64,000 nt of DNA from Tetracentron sinense (lineage: Eukaryota; Streptophyta; Magnoliopsida; Trochodendrales; Trochodendraceae). The DNA lies in the NCBI GenBank assembly GCA_015143295.1, contig CM026570.1, positions 2,442,047 through 2,506,046 on the forward strand, read 5' to 3'. Shown piece by piece: positions 1-12,218 of the stretch; the first letter of the stretch is position 1, and each line of letters starts with the position of its first letter. The position numbers were made by a program, and so were the translations under genes. The notes beneath the pieces were generated by a model. It was not told the origin of the DNA and searched no databases. It saw nothing but the letters and a program-made list of their open reading frames with translations.

Positions 1-1450
1 ATTCTCAGAAAAGTCAATTCCTAGGATTTGGATTCCCAGAATCATATTTTCTCAAAAAAAACTCTTTTTCATAAATCTTTCGGATTTCCCAAAAGGTAAT
101 ATTTCAAGTTTCTGTCTTTTATTTTACTCTTTATTCTTTATTAACTGCTTTAAATTGTAGTTTTATAGTAGGACTGTAAGGGACCTATCTCCTCCCTTAT
201 CTGGGTAGAAACTCTATAGGTGGCGATTGATGCCGCTAGAGGTTCCTACATATGTAAAGAAGAATGAGAATGCTTTTAATACCTCTCTCCCTTTAGTTAA
301 TCTCTACTTAGATTGCTTGCCGAACCCCTGTCCCCTGGTTCCTAGGCACGAGCTTAAACTGCCCACATGCTCCTAGGCACGAGCTTAAACTGCCCTACCG
401 CTCCTTGGCACAAGCTAAAACTGCCCAAGGCCCCAAATGCCATCACATATGAACTAAAATTATCGAACCCCCATTCAATTATCAAATCATCACCCCTTTG
501 AACTACGTGTGGCTTGATTCCACAGATAGTGGATTTAGCGAACAAGTCAAGGAGGGCGTTAACTTAACAAGTGGGGAAATGTGTCACCACCATTCGTCCA
601 GCAATATTTGCATGGCCTTGGTGGTGGCACTATTTGTGTCTTATTTATCTTTTTTTATAGAGTAGTTGAGTCATTAAAGTCTTAGTGGCATTTCTGTAAT
701 AAGGGAGTATGACTCCACCAACACATAGGATGTTTCCTTCTGCTAACTTGTAAAAAGTTTAACATCCACCTTGTAGGGGAGGTGGTAGTTCACTTGAGTG
801 GGTTGTCTTTGCACCATCTTTGATCACCTGCTCCCCTAGTGTCTTTTATTTTCTTTTCATGTATAATATCTTGTAATCTTTCCCTTGATGTAATAGTATT
901 GATCTTTGCTTCTTTCTTGTGTATTGTGGTATGCTTTACTCTTGTTTCTTAGGTAACTGACCAAACAGGCTGACTTGATCGACAGATTGATCAAATGCCG
1001 CACGGGATTTGACTAGCTACGTAAATTGCTCGTGACATCCTGCTTAGCTCATCATATATATTTCTACTAAATATAATATCTTGCTTAACATATAAATCAG
1101 TCTTCAAGTTTCTTTTATGGTTATCCTCAATTGAATTCAGATTTAGGGAGTAGGTAACCATCTTTCGATTGGAGTTTAGGGCGCCTAACACAATCTCCTA
1201 ACTCAAATTAATCACTTACCCTAATCTCTGATTTCCTGACATGCCTTATCCATCAATTTCAGAGACCCTATTTTCTCGCATAATTAAATAAGTGACGACT
1301 CTTATTTATTGTGATTTATCACTATTCCTCTTCAGGTTCTCTCTTGATCGGGAATGTGGATTAAAATCTAGGGTCTACATCTAGTATAGCACACTCAATG
1401 AAGTGCAATGGAGAACGCTCACTCTTTGGAAAAGCAAAGGGAATCTAGAC
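1..1450. other. Gene-free left edge
   Basis: No gene is supported here; open frames on both strands are short and match nothing I recognise. The sequence is ordinary AT-rich plant DNA with one short tandem repeat near 340-432. The stretch around 540-960 has the look of retroelement flank or LTR-like DNA, but I see no coding domain or paired ends, so I do not name a family. The last eight bases (1443-1450) are the left target-site duplication of the neighbouring hAT element. Confidence 0.4.
340..432. repeat. 31-bp tandem repeat, three units
   Basis: Three head-to-tail units start near 340, 371 and 402. Each carries the core CTAGGCACGAGCTTAAACTG or a close variant. The first two cores are identical and the third has several changes. 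No function is evident. Confidence 0.85.
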
Positions 1451-1984
1451 TAGGGGTGCACACGGGTACGGGTCAAACTGTGAACCGGACCGAACCGACC
1501 ACCATGGTCCGGGTTTGGTTCGGTTTTTACAGGCTCAGTTCGGTTCTGGGTCTAATTTTGCTTAAACCGAATTTTTGCGGTTCGGTTCTGGGTTGTTCCA
1601 ATTTGAAACCGAACCAAACCGAGAACCGAATAGAACCAAAATTAGAACCGAACCGAAACAAGAACCGAATGTGGACCCGATAACCACAAACCGTAAGAGA
1701 CCCGAACCGAACCGGTTTGGGTCTTATAAATACTTTTTTTTTTTTGGAAACCTAAGTTCCTACCCTAATCTCCCTTCCGCCTGGATATCTTCGGACGCCT
1801 CCACCTTCCTCTCTTTGTTCCGGCAGCCCTCAGGCCCCTCACCACTCCTCTCTTTGTTCTAGCAGCCCCCACTACTGCTCTGTCTCTGCTCCATCGCCGG
1901 GAGAAAAGGTAAGCCACTTCTCCTCTTTTTGTTACTTTTATTTTCTTCTTCTTCTTCTTCTTCTTTGATGTAAATCTGCATATC

Positions 1985-2880
1985 AGGTTTTTTATTGATG
2001 TAAATCAATGAGGGTTTTTTTTTTAAAAAATTTTAATAGCATCATCTATGTAAATCTGTGTAGCATCATCTATGTAAATCTATGCTAGGGTTTTTTATTG
2101 ATGTAAACTGATACTCCTTTCAAACAATTGTCCGCCTCTGCGGAAATCTGAGATTGAGTACTATGCTATGCTTGCGAAGGTCGGAGTCCACCATTTCAAT
2201 GGAAACAATGTTGACTTGGGGACAGCGTGTGGGAAGTATTTTCGTGTGTCATGCCTTAGCATTATTGATCCAGGTGATTCTGATATCATCAAAACGCTGC
2301 CTGGTGACCACTGACCAGTGAGCCAATGAGGTGGATATATGCTCTTTTGAGTTCTGTAGTAAAACAAGGAGTATGATATTTTTTTATTAGAATAAATCTC
2401 TTAGAGATGATAATTTTATCACTAAAAATACAGTATTTTTTGTCTTTTCTGGGAAATTGTTTAATTGACGTGCTTACTGAGTCTCGCAAATTATGAATGT
2501 GGGGTGGTGCTTGGGTGATTGAAATTAAGACATGATTACAATTTAATTGGCAATTGAACTATGAAAAAAAAAATGAGGGTTTTTTTTATTTTTTTAAAAA
2601 ATTTTAATAGCATCATCTATGTAACTCTGTGCTAGGATTTTTTTATTGATGTAAATATGTAAATCTGTGCTAGGGTTTTTTTTATATTTTAATAGCATCA
2701 TCTATGTAAATCCGTTTGATGTAAATCAATGAGGGTTTTTTATAAAAAATTTTAATAGCATCATCTATGTCTGTGCTAGGGTTTTTTATTGATGTAAATA
2801 TGTAAATCTGTGCTAGGGTCTTTTTTTTTTAAATTTTAATAGCATCATTTATGTAAATCCGTTTGATCTGAATATCTTAT
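1985..2880 (+). repeat. Degenerate direct repeats inside the hAT element
   Basis: The phrase TAGCATCATCTATGTAA, or a one-base variant of it, recurs six times (near 2037, 2062, 2608, 2693, 2756 and 2842). Most copies are followed by GTGCTAGGGTTTTTTATTGATGTAAAT-like text. The array lies between the 5' terminus and the transposase, in what is probably untranslated leader or intron. It may have grown by slippage or internal duplication. Confidence 0.8.
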
Positions 2881-3391
2881 TTTTCATTACTGATCTCTTT
2901 TCATAATTACACACTCGAGAATGAGCCCTACTGTTCCAGATTCCCATCATGCGTATGTTCGTATTGAATCTAGGGTTTTAGTTTTGTGTCTTCTCTTCAT
3001 CTATGTTCTTTTTCTAAATCTGGCTAGGTATCAGAACTGAGAACTGAGAACTAAGAATTTCAATAATACAAAATGGTATTTGATAATTTTCAGTAATTTG
3101 TTTAGTGGAATACAAAATGATAGTTTGTAGATCAGGAGTCTAGATCCGGCTAGGTAGCAGAACTGAGAATTTCAGTAATTTTCTTTAGATCGTATTTGAT
3201 AATTTTCAGTATTTAGATCGTAGAAATGGGGGTAGTTTGTATTTAGATCGTAATTTTTCGTAATCTGTTTTTGGGTTTTGTATTTATAATCCGTGTTTAT
3301 AAATTATCCCTTGTTCATTGATTTGATTTGCATTGTCTCAAATTTTATGTTTTGCATTTGGTTGTGCAGAAGTATAGAAAACTGTGAGTAA

Positions 3392-5578
3392 ATGTCAAGT
3401 ATGGAGGACACTAACACTACTAGCAATGATGTGCTGCATGTGCATGCTGAACCAAACATAGGTCTTACGACCCCTACGGATCCTACCCCCATTTCTGCCC
3501 CTAATTCTACCACAGAAAACTGTGAGGCTAAGGTTAGTGTAACTTCACCTGAGAAAAAAGCTTACAAATCTAAATCTGAAGTATGGGACCATTATACAAA
3601 GATTAAATTTGATAATGGGGGGAAACCTGAAAGAGCAAAATGTAATTATTGTATTGCTGAGTATTGTTGTTCTAGTACTAATGGGACTAGTACATTGTGG
3701 AAACATTTATCTAAATGTCTCGAGTCTCCCTTGAATGCAAACAAAACTCAAAAATTGTGGTCTTTCCAAAAAATAGGGCAAGAAGGGGATACTAGTTCTG
3801 CTACTTCCCTTGTCGCTTGGAAATTTAACCAAGAGTTGTTTAGAGATGCCCTTGTCAGGATGATAATAGTTGATGAGTTGCCCTTTAAATTCGTGGAGCG
3901 TGAAGGATTTAGGTATCTTATGAATGTTTTGCAATCCAAGTTTAATTTAATCTCGCGAACTACTGTGGTGAGAGATTGTTTGATGTTATATGAAAATGAG
4001 AAAAAGAAGTTAAAAAATGTTTTGAGTAAGTCTGTTCAAAGACTTTGCCTTACCACTGATGTATGGACTTCTTTGTAAAATATTTCTTACATGTGTCTCA
4101 CAGCACACTTCATTGATACGGATTGGAAGTTACATAAAAGAATTATAATTTTTGTGTAATTTCTAGTCATAAGGGTGAGTCAATTGGAAAAGCAATTGAA
4201 TTGTGCTTGATTGATTGGGGTGTAGAGGATGTGTGTTCTATAACTGTTGATAATGCAAGTTTGAATGATGTGGCTGTGGGGTTTTTGAAAAAGAAATTGA
4301 ACAAAAGACATGGTTGTGTTTTTGAAGGTGAATTCTTGCATATGAGATGTTCTGCAATCTGCACATATACTTAATTTAATTGTAAGAGATGGAATGAGTG
4401 AGGTGCATGATTCCATTGCTAGAATTAGGGGTGCTGTGAAGTATATTAGGAGCTCTCCTTTAAGATCTCAACAATTTAAGAAATGTATCGAGCAAGAGAG
4501 AATTGAATGTAAAAGTAGGTTGGTTCTTGATGTTCCAACTAGATGGAATTCAACATATCTTATGTTGGAGATGGCAATTAAATTTCAAAAAGCATTTGAA
4601 CGGTTGGAAGAACAAGAACCTCAATTTGAGAGAGATCTTAAAGATGGGCTTCCTACAGAGGAAGATTGGAATTATGCAAGGGTTTTAGCTAAGTTTTTAA
4701 AGACTTTTTATGATGCAACTACACGCCTTTCAGGGTCTTCCTATGTAACAGCGAATACATATTTTCATGAAATTTTTGAAATAGAATGCACCATAACTGA
4801 GTGGTCAAGAAGTGCAGATTTGTTTTTAAGTTCTATGGCACGTAGGATGAAGGAAAAGTTTGATAAATATTGGGGGAATATTGATAAAGTTAACATGTTG
4901 TTGATTGTTGTGGTGTTGGATCCTACTTATAAATTGGGATATGTGGAATTTTGTTATGCTCATTGTTATCCAACTGAGAAAGCTGAAGAGTTGTCTAGGA
5001 AGTTAAGAAGAACATTGGATCGACTTTTTAATTTTTACCAATCCCAAGATGTAAAGTTGTATGCTCCATCTACTAATTCCACACACTCTTCTAATTCTAT
5101 TGAGTTTGAGGTGGATCAACCTGTTATTCAACCAGCAAAGAAGTGGAGAAAGAGTACATATTTAAGACACTTGGAAGCAAAAGAAAGTGAGGGCAGCAAG
5201 TCGGAAGTGGATCGATACTTAGATGAAAGTGTTGTGAAGGAAGATGAAAAGTTTGATATATTGAATTAGTGGAAAGTCAATGCTAGATATCGCATACTGT
5301 CTAGGATGGCACGAGATATGTTAGCCATTCCTGTCTCTACTGTTGCTTCAGAGAGTGCTTTTAGCACAAGAGGTCGAGTTTTAGACCAATTTCGTAGTTC
5401 ACTAACTCCGAAGATTGTGGAGTGTTTGATTAGTACACAGGATTGGTTACGTGCATCGGCACTTCCGATTAATATTGAAGAGAAGTTGGAAGAACTTGAG
5501 CAGTTTGAATCAGGTTTAGTTTCTTTTATTCTAATTTGTCATTTTAATTTTTTATCTTCAAGTTCATTTTTATACTAA
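3392..5578 (+). pseudogene. hAT transposase, BED finger to hATC domain, broken
   Basis: Three open segments lie in one frame: 3392-4078, 4394-5269 and 5306-5578. The first carries a BED zinc finger at about residues 60-110 (SEVWDHY, then CNYC, then H-x4-C). The second holds the middle of the catalytic region, including the DVPTRWNSTYLML block. The third holds the hAT dimerisation motif (ASESAFSTRGRV). Reading across the gaps shows a TAA at 4076-4078 and a TAG at 5267-5269. A one-base loss near 4150 is compensated by a 7-bp duplication (TCTGCA repeated) near 4353. A likely splice acceptor (TTGTGCAG) lies at about 3362-3369, so the start at 3392 probably follows a 5' untranslated intron. The copy cannot make full-length transposase as it stands. 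Confidence 0.9.
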
Positions 5579-8276
5579 TTGTTTATATGTCAAGCAGACA
5601 ATACGGGGCCATCTAGAGTATGAAGGTGCATTGGAGTATGAAGGTAATCAATACTTTTTTTGAGTATGAAGGCATCTGGAGTATGAAGGTAATCCTTAAC
5701 TACCTATGATGGGTTTTAAATATACTATGATCAATGAAAACTGTGAAAAAAGAATATAATTTGAGGCTCCTCAACTAATACTTTCTTAAACTCCCTATAT
5801 TTATTTGATTTAAATAGAAACTTGACTGATAACTCCTTCACACTTTTAGTTTCAGTTAGAAATGTGGTGGTCAAAGGGCATTATATACTTGACCTTATCA
5901 TTGGTTCCCATTTGTTATTTCTTTGCTCAATAGTTACAATATGATCAGAGTTGGGAATTTATTTTAATTGTCTAGATCCCCTGGCATTAAATTTTACTTG
6001 ACTTTATGTTTATTTATTTGTAATTTATGTCCTTCAAAAAGGTTGGTATTACTCTCATACTATGATCTTATATTTGTGAATGAACACATCATATTAAGAT
6101 TATGTGGTTGCTGTATTTGTCCTTAACTAGAAATTTTTGTAATCATCATATCCATCTTATGAGTTGAATTCTTCCGATTCGTAAAAAAGAAGTTATTCTA
6201 AGGAAATGGCTCATGATTTTGATCGTTTAAGTGGTTTAGATTATCTTGGTTTATTTGATTGAACTTGAATCTGATAAAAATACCCTCTTAAACTTAAACC
6301 CCTTGGTCTAGTTAGTATCTAGGTCTATTTGAAATTTTTCCTTTTAATTGTAGTCTTGTCTAAGGCCGTTGCAAAATGAACGTTCTATTCTAAGTTTGAG
6401 GCTGAGCCAGTATGAATCAAGGGACCAAGCAGATGATTTGTAGTTCTATTTACATGTTGAAAAGAAACAGAATCAGAGACTGAGCCAGATTGATTATATC
6501 TATAATAGCTGCTTGAACAAACCAGTCTGGTTTTGAAACCCCCCCTGCAGTTCTTTGGCATAGATTTTGAAAGGTAAAGCGCTTAAACCATTTTGGCAGG
6601 CATAAAACAGCCTTCTCCGACTGCCAGAATACTTGGTTTTGCAAACTCATTTGCTCTACTCCTCCCAAAGTCCTCTGATTTTATTCATTAGTACAAAGCC
6701 CATGCCAATCATCCCTATCCCTCCTCTAGTTCTTTATTTGAAGATGATTCATCTGATTGCAAAACCTTGGTTCAAATGACCATTCTGAATCGTGCATTAC
6801 CGGTCAAGTTGTCGGTTTCTTCAAATACTGTAGCTTTGCCTTGTGGTATTGTTACCTTGACCAAAAAAAAAAGTCTACCAATAATTTTAACTTTATCAAT
6901 AATTTTAGTTTCTTGATATCTATTTGATTGTGTAGTTTGAGCTGGTGCTGGTTTTGTTTTGGTAAACTCAATCATACCACAAGGCAATGACTTAAGGCAA
7001 ATACAAGGAAATACTCACACCACCCATGCAAGCCCACAAACACACAGCATGCAAACTCACACACACAGCACACACATGCAGCCCATGTACGCTTCACCTT
7101 ACTCTTTGCCTTTGTTGCATCATCTGTGACTGGTACTCTTGCTCATTTCTTGCACAGGGAGAATATGTATGAAGACCGACATTTTAATTTTCTAATGAAT
7201 GCATGCACATTTGGTAAACTTTATGAAATATGCTTACATGTTTAATTGAAAGTATCTATATTTGGAAATTTCAAATTTAGGCATTTGTCAATTCATTCAA
7301 GAATAATATCATGTCTTACGTTATTTCCTTTTACGCGAGGCCTGTTTTCCTGTTTACTTGTTGCATTATTGTTTGCAATTAGATTATTATGCTTTTATTA
7401 TTTCTAAAACCATGCGGCATTTTTATACTTAGGAAGCATTATTATTTTTGAATATGTTTGGAGTATTAATTTGTTAATATATCAATTGCAGGTAGTGGAA
7501 GGTGGACTTGGCATTGGCAGTGGAAGATTGGAAGTTGGCTTGTGACAGTGAGCCTGTGTCAATTTGTTCATCATTTCAGGACTTATTGTGTTAATCTGTT
7601 TTAATTGAAGATTAGTTTTGTTCATTGGTTAGATTTGAGTTTGAGTTTCAGAATTTCAGTACACTCTAAATGTGAACTACTGGGTTTTCTTATATTTTTC
7701 ATGGTTTGCAGTGTGGTGGGTTACATGTTATGGATTGATTTATTCAATTTAATCTGTTTTAATTAGTGATTATTTTTGTTCAATTGATGAGATTTGAGTT
7801 GTGGTTTTAGTACATTGAGAATGTGAAATTGTGAAATACTGGATTTATCACAATTAGGAGAAGATTATAACCCATGGGTAGAACCGAACCGAGGCTCTAC
7901 GGTTCGGTTCTGGGTTGGGTTTTTTCCAAACCGAGGCTCTATGGTTTGGTCATGGGTTGGTTTTTTTAGAACCGAGAACCGACGGTTCGGTCCCAAAAAT
8001 TCTTAGAACCGACCCAAACCGAACCGTGTGCACCCCTAATCTAGACCATCTTTGCATATTGTGAGCTCTCTTTCACTTCCTATTTTCTTTGGAATTATAT
8101 TCTTTATTACTTAAAAGAATTTGGGGAATTTGTCTTGGTCTTATCTGGGTCCAAGATGAAAGAGTGGTGTTCCAAAAGGTCACAAACATGACAAAGTGAT
8201 TCAGCCAAGACAAAACATTAACAACGTTAATTATATGCCTTGGTCTTGGACAGTGCATATGCTATCATCCAGAACA

Positions 8277-8420
8277 AATAAAAGATAGTGTACATCATAG
8301 AATGATATGAATACTTATGACACGCGCCATAAGCGAATGAATTCAATAAATCAAAAGATAGCGTGCATCTCAAAATGATATGAATGCTTATGACACGAGT
8401 CATAAGCGAATGAATTCACT
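8277..8420. repeat. Two-unit tandem repeat of about 72 bp
   Basis: Units 8277-8347 and 8348-8420 are close copies sharing AATGATATGAAT and CATAAGCGAATGAATTCA. Unit 2 contains a 9-bp-arm palindrome, GCTTATGAC-ACGA-GTCATAAGC. It lies between the hAT element and the PAPS-like exons, within what would be intron 3 if that gene continues leftwards. The rest of 8047-8657 shows no coding sequence. Confidence 0.85.
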
Positions 8421-8657
8421 AAATCAACTTTTACTTTTTTTTATTTAAAAAATTAGAACTTTTATTAGGAAACTATATTGCTTGCCTGCATTTTCTCAAT
8501 TTTTATGTCATCTTCATTATTCAGTCATTAAGAATTAAAAAGGAAATCCCTAGTGACTTCAAGCATCACCTGGTTCTGTTAACAAAAGTGTTGAAATTCT
8601 ATATTGGGAGCATCAATGACATCAAACTACATAAGGAAAAACAATAAAACTACTTAC

Positions 8658-9792
8658 TCCAAGGCCATAGGATCCGTACATCAAAATTGTCGCACAAGTG
8701 CTCGTAATCTGATCTTTTGGAAGTCGACGTTGCCAAGCTACCTTCTTTATCCATGCCAACACTATCTGCGAGATGATGTAAAAATCTATATTTTCAAAAA
8801 AGATAAGTATGTATGTATATATATATATATATAATATGGATGTCAAAAAAAGAGGAAAGGCATAATAGATGTCACATAAAAATGATCTTATTCAGAGAGT
8901 AATAAAATAACAAATATAAATTTTAATTCAATGTAAATGATTTTCTCTTATAATAGCAATTCACAATTCATGTCATGGAGTTTTTTTACAAATAACCCTC
9001 CTTTATTTCGGCTTGGGACCAGAAATATATTGCCAACCCCATTTTAGTTGGGATAAAGCATTGATGATAATGATAATGATGATTCAACGTAAATGATTTT
9101 CCCAAGAGTAGTTCTTGTACACTGCGAAACATGATGGTTTCATCATCATCAATGCCTTATCTCAAATACATGGGGTTGGCAACACGAATAATGTTCTGCC
9201 ATTATGTGCTATTAAATGGTTTAAATCAGAAAAAAAAATAGAAAAAAGGATGTATAGATTTATTTATCTTGCATGAGACAATAGAGCAATTGAATAGGCA
9301 ATAATCCCTTTTTTTTTCCACTCCACCAATGCTGTATCGCCTTGGTAGCAAAAGAGATGAGCGAAGAAAAGCAATCACACTAATTAGTAAACCAAAAGCA
9401 AGAGACAAGATCACAAGACAAGGAAAAGAAAAAATGCAATAAAATAGAAGCACAAGATACAAACTAAGATTAAAACCCACTAATCTCCTGCAAATGCTCC
9501 AACAAAGTCATCCTCCAAACTAACATTTAAGAGTCACTGAACCGTAACCCTAGTAAAAAAAAAAAAAACACTTCAATCAATTCCTACAAACCTGATTGAG
9601 CTTCTCAATTGCATTTTTCCTCTTAGCCTCCTCTTCCAGAGTCGGTACAAGTCCTTGATTCGCCATAAACTATAATATCAAAACAAAATCCATAAACCCC
9701 AACAGATATAAAATAAAATAATCAATAAAAGCACCAAAGTAATGTGCGAGTTCAGCTACCTGAAGCAGCGACTGTGTCCTTTCCTCGTCCAT
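8658..9792 (-). CDS. PAPS3: PAPS3-like poly(A) polymerase, 5' exons only
   Basis: Three exons code for the N-terminus of a nuclear-type poly(A) polymerase: 9792-9760, 9669-9592 and 8765-8658, 73 codons in all, each intron bounded by GT and AG. The protein begins MDEERTQSLLQF. It continues through VPTLEEEAKRKNAIEKL to IVLAWIKKVAWQ and ends in the GSYGLG nucleotidyltransferase signature. This family adds adenosines to RNA 3' ends. The wording resembles Arabidopsis PAPS3 (short N-terminus, VAWQR) more than PAPS1, 2 or 4. The next exon should carry the catalytic DxD aspartates, but none is found in 8047-8657 or in 1-1450. Intron 3 is therefore longer than the window, with a hAT element inside it, or the copy is truncated. 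The start is chosen because a stop lies upstream in frame with no other ATG between. Confidence 0.8.
9000..9195. repeat. Two opposed RTE-type LINE tails
   Basis: In intron 2 of the PAPS-like gene, 9030-9083 reads GCCAACCCCATTTTAGTTGG then GGATAAAGCATTGATGATAA, and 9134-9185 carries the same text inverted (CATCATCATCAATGCCTTAT through GGGGTTGGCAAC). This is the common 3' tail of plant RTE-clade LINEs, a tri-nucleotide run after TTGGGATAAGGC. No reverse transcriptase is present here, so these are dead 5'-truncated tails or SINEs using that tail. Confidence 0.5.
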
Positions 9793-10124
9793 GCGGATCA
9801 ATGGAGAAGGATTCAAATCAAATTAAATATAACAGCTTATCCACACAAAATGAAGTAAATATAATTATATAACAGGAGACGACCGAAAACAAAACCTCAA
9901 CGTGAGGTAACGTATGGCGAAAATTAGGGTTTAACGATAAGGGGTCCAAGGAAAAAAGGCCACAGGAAGAATTACAGTTGGTTGATCGATAAATTGGGGG
10001 TGCAGAACAACACTCCTTTGTTTAGAGTAAGCGCATGCCACAGGCACAGGCACAGGCACAGGCACCACTTAAGATCACACACAGAATCAAAACGACTTGT
10101 TTCGTTTTGCCACGACTAAACCTC
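9793..10124 (-). promoter_or_regulatory. Upstream region of the PAPS-like gene
   Basis: This stretch precedes the PAPS-like start codon. Read on the minus strand it contains a telo-box, AAACCCTAA (9932-9924), a motif common near the transcription start of plant housekeeping genes. A short CACAGG microrepeat lies at about 10038-10063. No clear TATA box was found. Confidence 0.4.
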
Positions 10125-10290
10125 CTTGCCCTCACAAAGCCCCTTTCAACTATGGTTTACAAATTTTAATCCAGTAAATTTTTTTTTATTTTAGCAATTA
10201 AGGTTTAATTGCTTTAATTCTAAGAGTTAATGAATTTTAACCATAATTAAAGTGAGTTTAAAAAAAAAAACAGACACGTAGCAAGAAAAG
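10125..10290. repeat. Dispersed MITE-like repeat, copy A
   Basis: The text CTCACAAAGCCCCTTTCAAC, then TTAACCATAATTAAAGTGAG and ACACGTAGC, matches the copy in the LACS1 intron at 49740-49925. It has the family's inverted GGTTAA/TTAACC words but no resolvable ends here. Confidence 0.55.
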
Positions 10291-10435
10291 GGCGTCTTTG
10301 ATTATTAGTATTATTTTTTTTTTTTCTTTTATTGGTTTTTTTTGGGGAGTAATAATTGGTTGTGTCACGAGAATCAACTTCTCACCCCTAAAACTCGCGA
10401 TTAACTCCATTTTAATTTTGGTTAATATTTTAAGA

Positions 10436-10894
10436 TAGTACTAGGCGCACCACATTATATGATGACCGTACCCCATTATAATTTTTCTTCGTTTTACTGT
10501 AGTTATTGTCTTTGGGTAGTTTCTGGGTTTTTTCAATTTCCTTATCCATGTTCGTGTGTCTGGTTTTTCTGGTTCGTATTTTCTATTTTTCTTTTTCTTT
10601 GTTCCTGGGTTTGGGGTCTGGTCTTTCCTTGCTCTGACCAACCGTGTTGGGTTTGGGCGGCTTCTCTAGTATTTACCTTCTTACACTAAAACCATCCTTC
10701 TACGAGCAAGAACCAGAGCTCTCTAGCCTACAAGTTGTATCTCACCCATAAAATATGATGTGTAAACATAAAATTTAGAAGTAATTTTTTTTATTTTTGG
10801 TGTGATAAGTAGTTTTATTGATTTAATGATGCCCAGTCAATAATATTTTAATAATAGGGTACAATCATTAAATATTAGGGTGCACCTAACACTA
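10436..10894. mobile_element. Short TIR element, relative of the one at 54913-56160
   Basis: The ends are inverted: TAGTACTAGGCGCACC on the left and, read inverted from the right, TAGTGTTAGGTGCACC. The subterminal text (GTACCCC inside the left end, ATGATTGTACCC inverted from the right) resembles the larger element in LACS1 intron 1, which also has GGCGCACCCC at its tips. The interior of about 400 bp has no recognisable coding capacity. No target-site duplication was resolved, so the superfamily is unknown. Confidence 0.55.
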
Positions 10895-11503
10895 CCTTAT
10901 TTTTAACTTTGTTTTTTAAAAAACTAAGGCTCTGTTAAAAATATTAACCTTAAATGTTAATGAAATTTAACCAAAGTTAAAAGAAATTAGAAAATAGATA
11001 TGTGGCAAATTTTAAGGGGTCAAGGAGTGGCTTATTTTTCAATATATTTAAGTTTGGTATCTAGTTAATAAATTGTTGATTTAAAATTGTAGTATTTTTT
11101 TATGAATTTGTGAAGAATGATTAGGCGAGAACAAAATAACTTGGGATTATGGGGATGGGGTTAGACGGCATAGATCTTGAATTAAAAAATTGACAACCCT
11201 TGTTGGGCCATTTCGGTAACATGGCAGCTGTCTCATTGCCCTGTGATTATGCCTTATTAAATATTTAAATAATATGGTATAAAATATATCTTTTAGTTTT
11301 CAAAAGTTCAGAGACTAGTAGTCGCTTGTCCCATGACTATGTCCTATAAAATAATTAAATAATTTAATTTTTTTCAAGTAATTGCATCCTTTTTCATGAT
11401 TATGTCTAATTGAAAAATTAAACAATTTAGTATAAAAATATTTTTTTTTCAAAAGTTTAGGGGGCACCTGCCCTCATTCCCAATGGCTTTCCTCTTATAT
11501 ATA

Positions 11504-11928
11504 CTAGCGGGGTGGCACGTGCGATGCATGTGAGAGCGAGGGGAAGGAGTTAACCACAGTTAATAAGAGTTAAAAGGGACACGTGTTAACCCACGGGTGC
11601 GATTGAACTCGCTAGTGGCACGTGCAATGCATGTGAGCGCGAGGGGAAGGAATTAACCACAGTAAATAGGAGTTAAAAGGGACACGTGTTAACCCGGCAG
11701 GTGCGATTGAACTCTCCCCGAGTTCAATTGCGATTGGCTATGAATTCTAAATAGATAGATGAGTAAGGGGTAGTTTGGGAATTAAAATAAAACATTAAAT
11801 CAAATGGTGTAGTTTGTCAATTAAATTATTAAAGTAAACATTAAAACAATGTTTTGTTTTTATATAAGGATTGTTTGAGAATTTTAGAAAATTCATCTAC
11901 GCAAGACTCTCGCATTATAATAGAAAGA
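11504..11928 (-). mobile_element. Non-autonomous Helitron, copy 1
   Basis: Read on the minus strand the 425-bp element starts TCTTTCTATTATAATGCGAG after a host A and ends GCTAG before a host T, the A|TC...CTRR|T arrangement of Helitrons. A short hairpin (CACATGC-ATC-GCACGTG) lies just inside the 3' end. The interior holds a partly duplicated block with TTAAAAGGGACACGTGTTAA. There is no RepHel coding sequence. A second copy with the same ends lies at 18668-19083. Confidence 0.8.
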
Positions 11929-12218
11929 TAATCATCTTGTTTTTCAAAAGTTCATAGGGTACTTGTCCCTACTCTCAAAATTACTCTCGCATTCCTAATC
12001 ATTTAATTCAAATAATTAATATAATGAACTTGACTTATTTTGTTATTTTCTAGAGTCACATCAACTTTTAATCCCAAAAAAAGTCACATCAACTTTAATA
12101 TTGACCATTGATTATTTTAATTAAATGATTAAGATTTGATATATATTTAAAAATATACATGAATTAAATGGTTAGCAATGGTGACTGACTGACCTCCTAA
12201 TAGTCACATCATCAAGGT

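Larger units (their letters stand above)
1451..8038 (+). mobile_element. Full-length hAT DNA transposon
   Basis: The element is bounded by perfect 15-bp terminal inverted repeats TAGGGGTGCACACGG (1451-1465 and, inverted, 8024-8038). An 8-bp target-site duplication ATCTAGAC flanks it (1443-1450 and 8039-8046), which is diagnostic for hAT. The subterminal zones (about 1480-1700 and 7880-8020) are dense in CCGAACCG/CGGTTCGG words on both strands, as expected for transposase-binding arrays. The interior codes on the plus strand for a BED-finger transposase with a C-terminal hAT dimerisation domain. The identical duplications and TIRs suggest a fairly recent insertion, yet the transposase frame is broken, so this copy probably moved with enzyme supplied by a relative. 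It sits just downstream of the last visible exon of the PAPS-like gene on the opposite strand. Confidence 0.95.

Noticed and set aside
354-545. Minus-strand frame of 63 aa at the left edge
   Set aside because: It overlaps the 31-bp tandem repeat and has no domain or gene-like context.
8622-8846. Continuous 74-aa minus-strand frame as a stand-alone protein
   Set aside because: Only the middle is protein-like; it is exon 3 of the PAPS-like gene with intron read on both sides.
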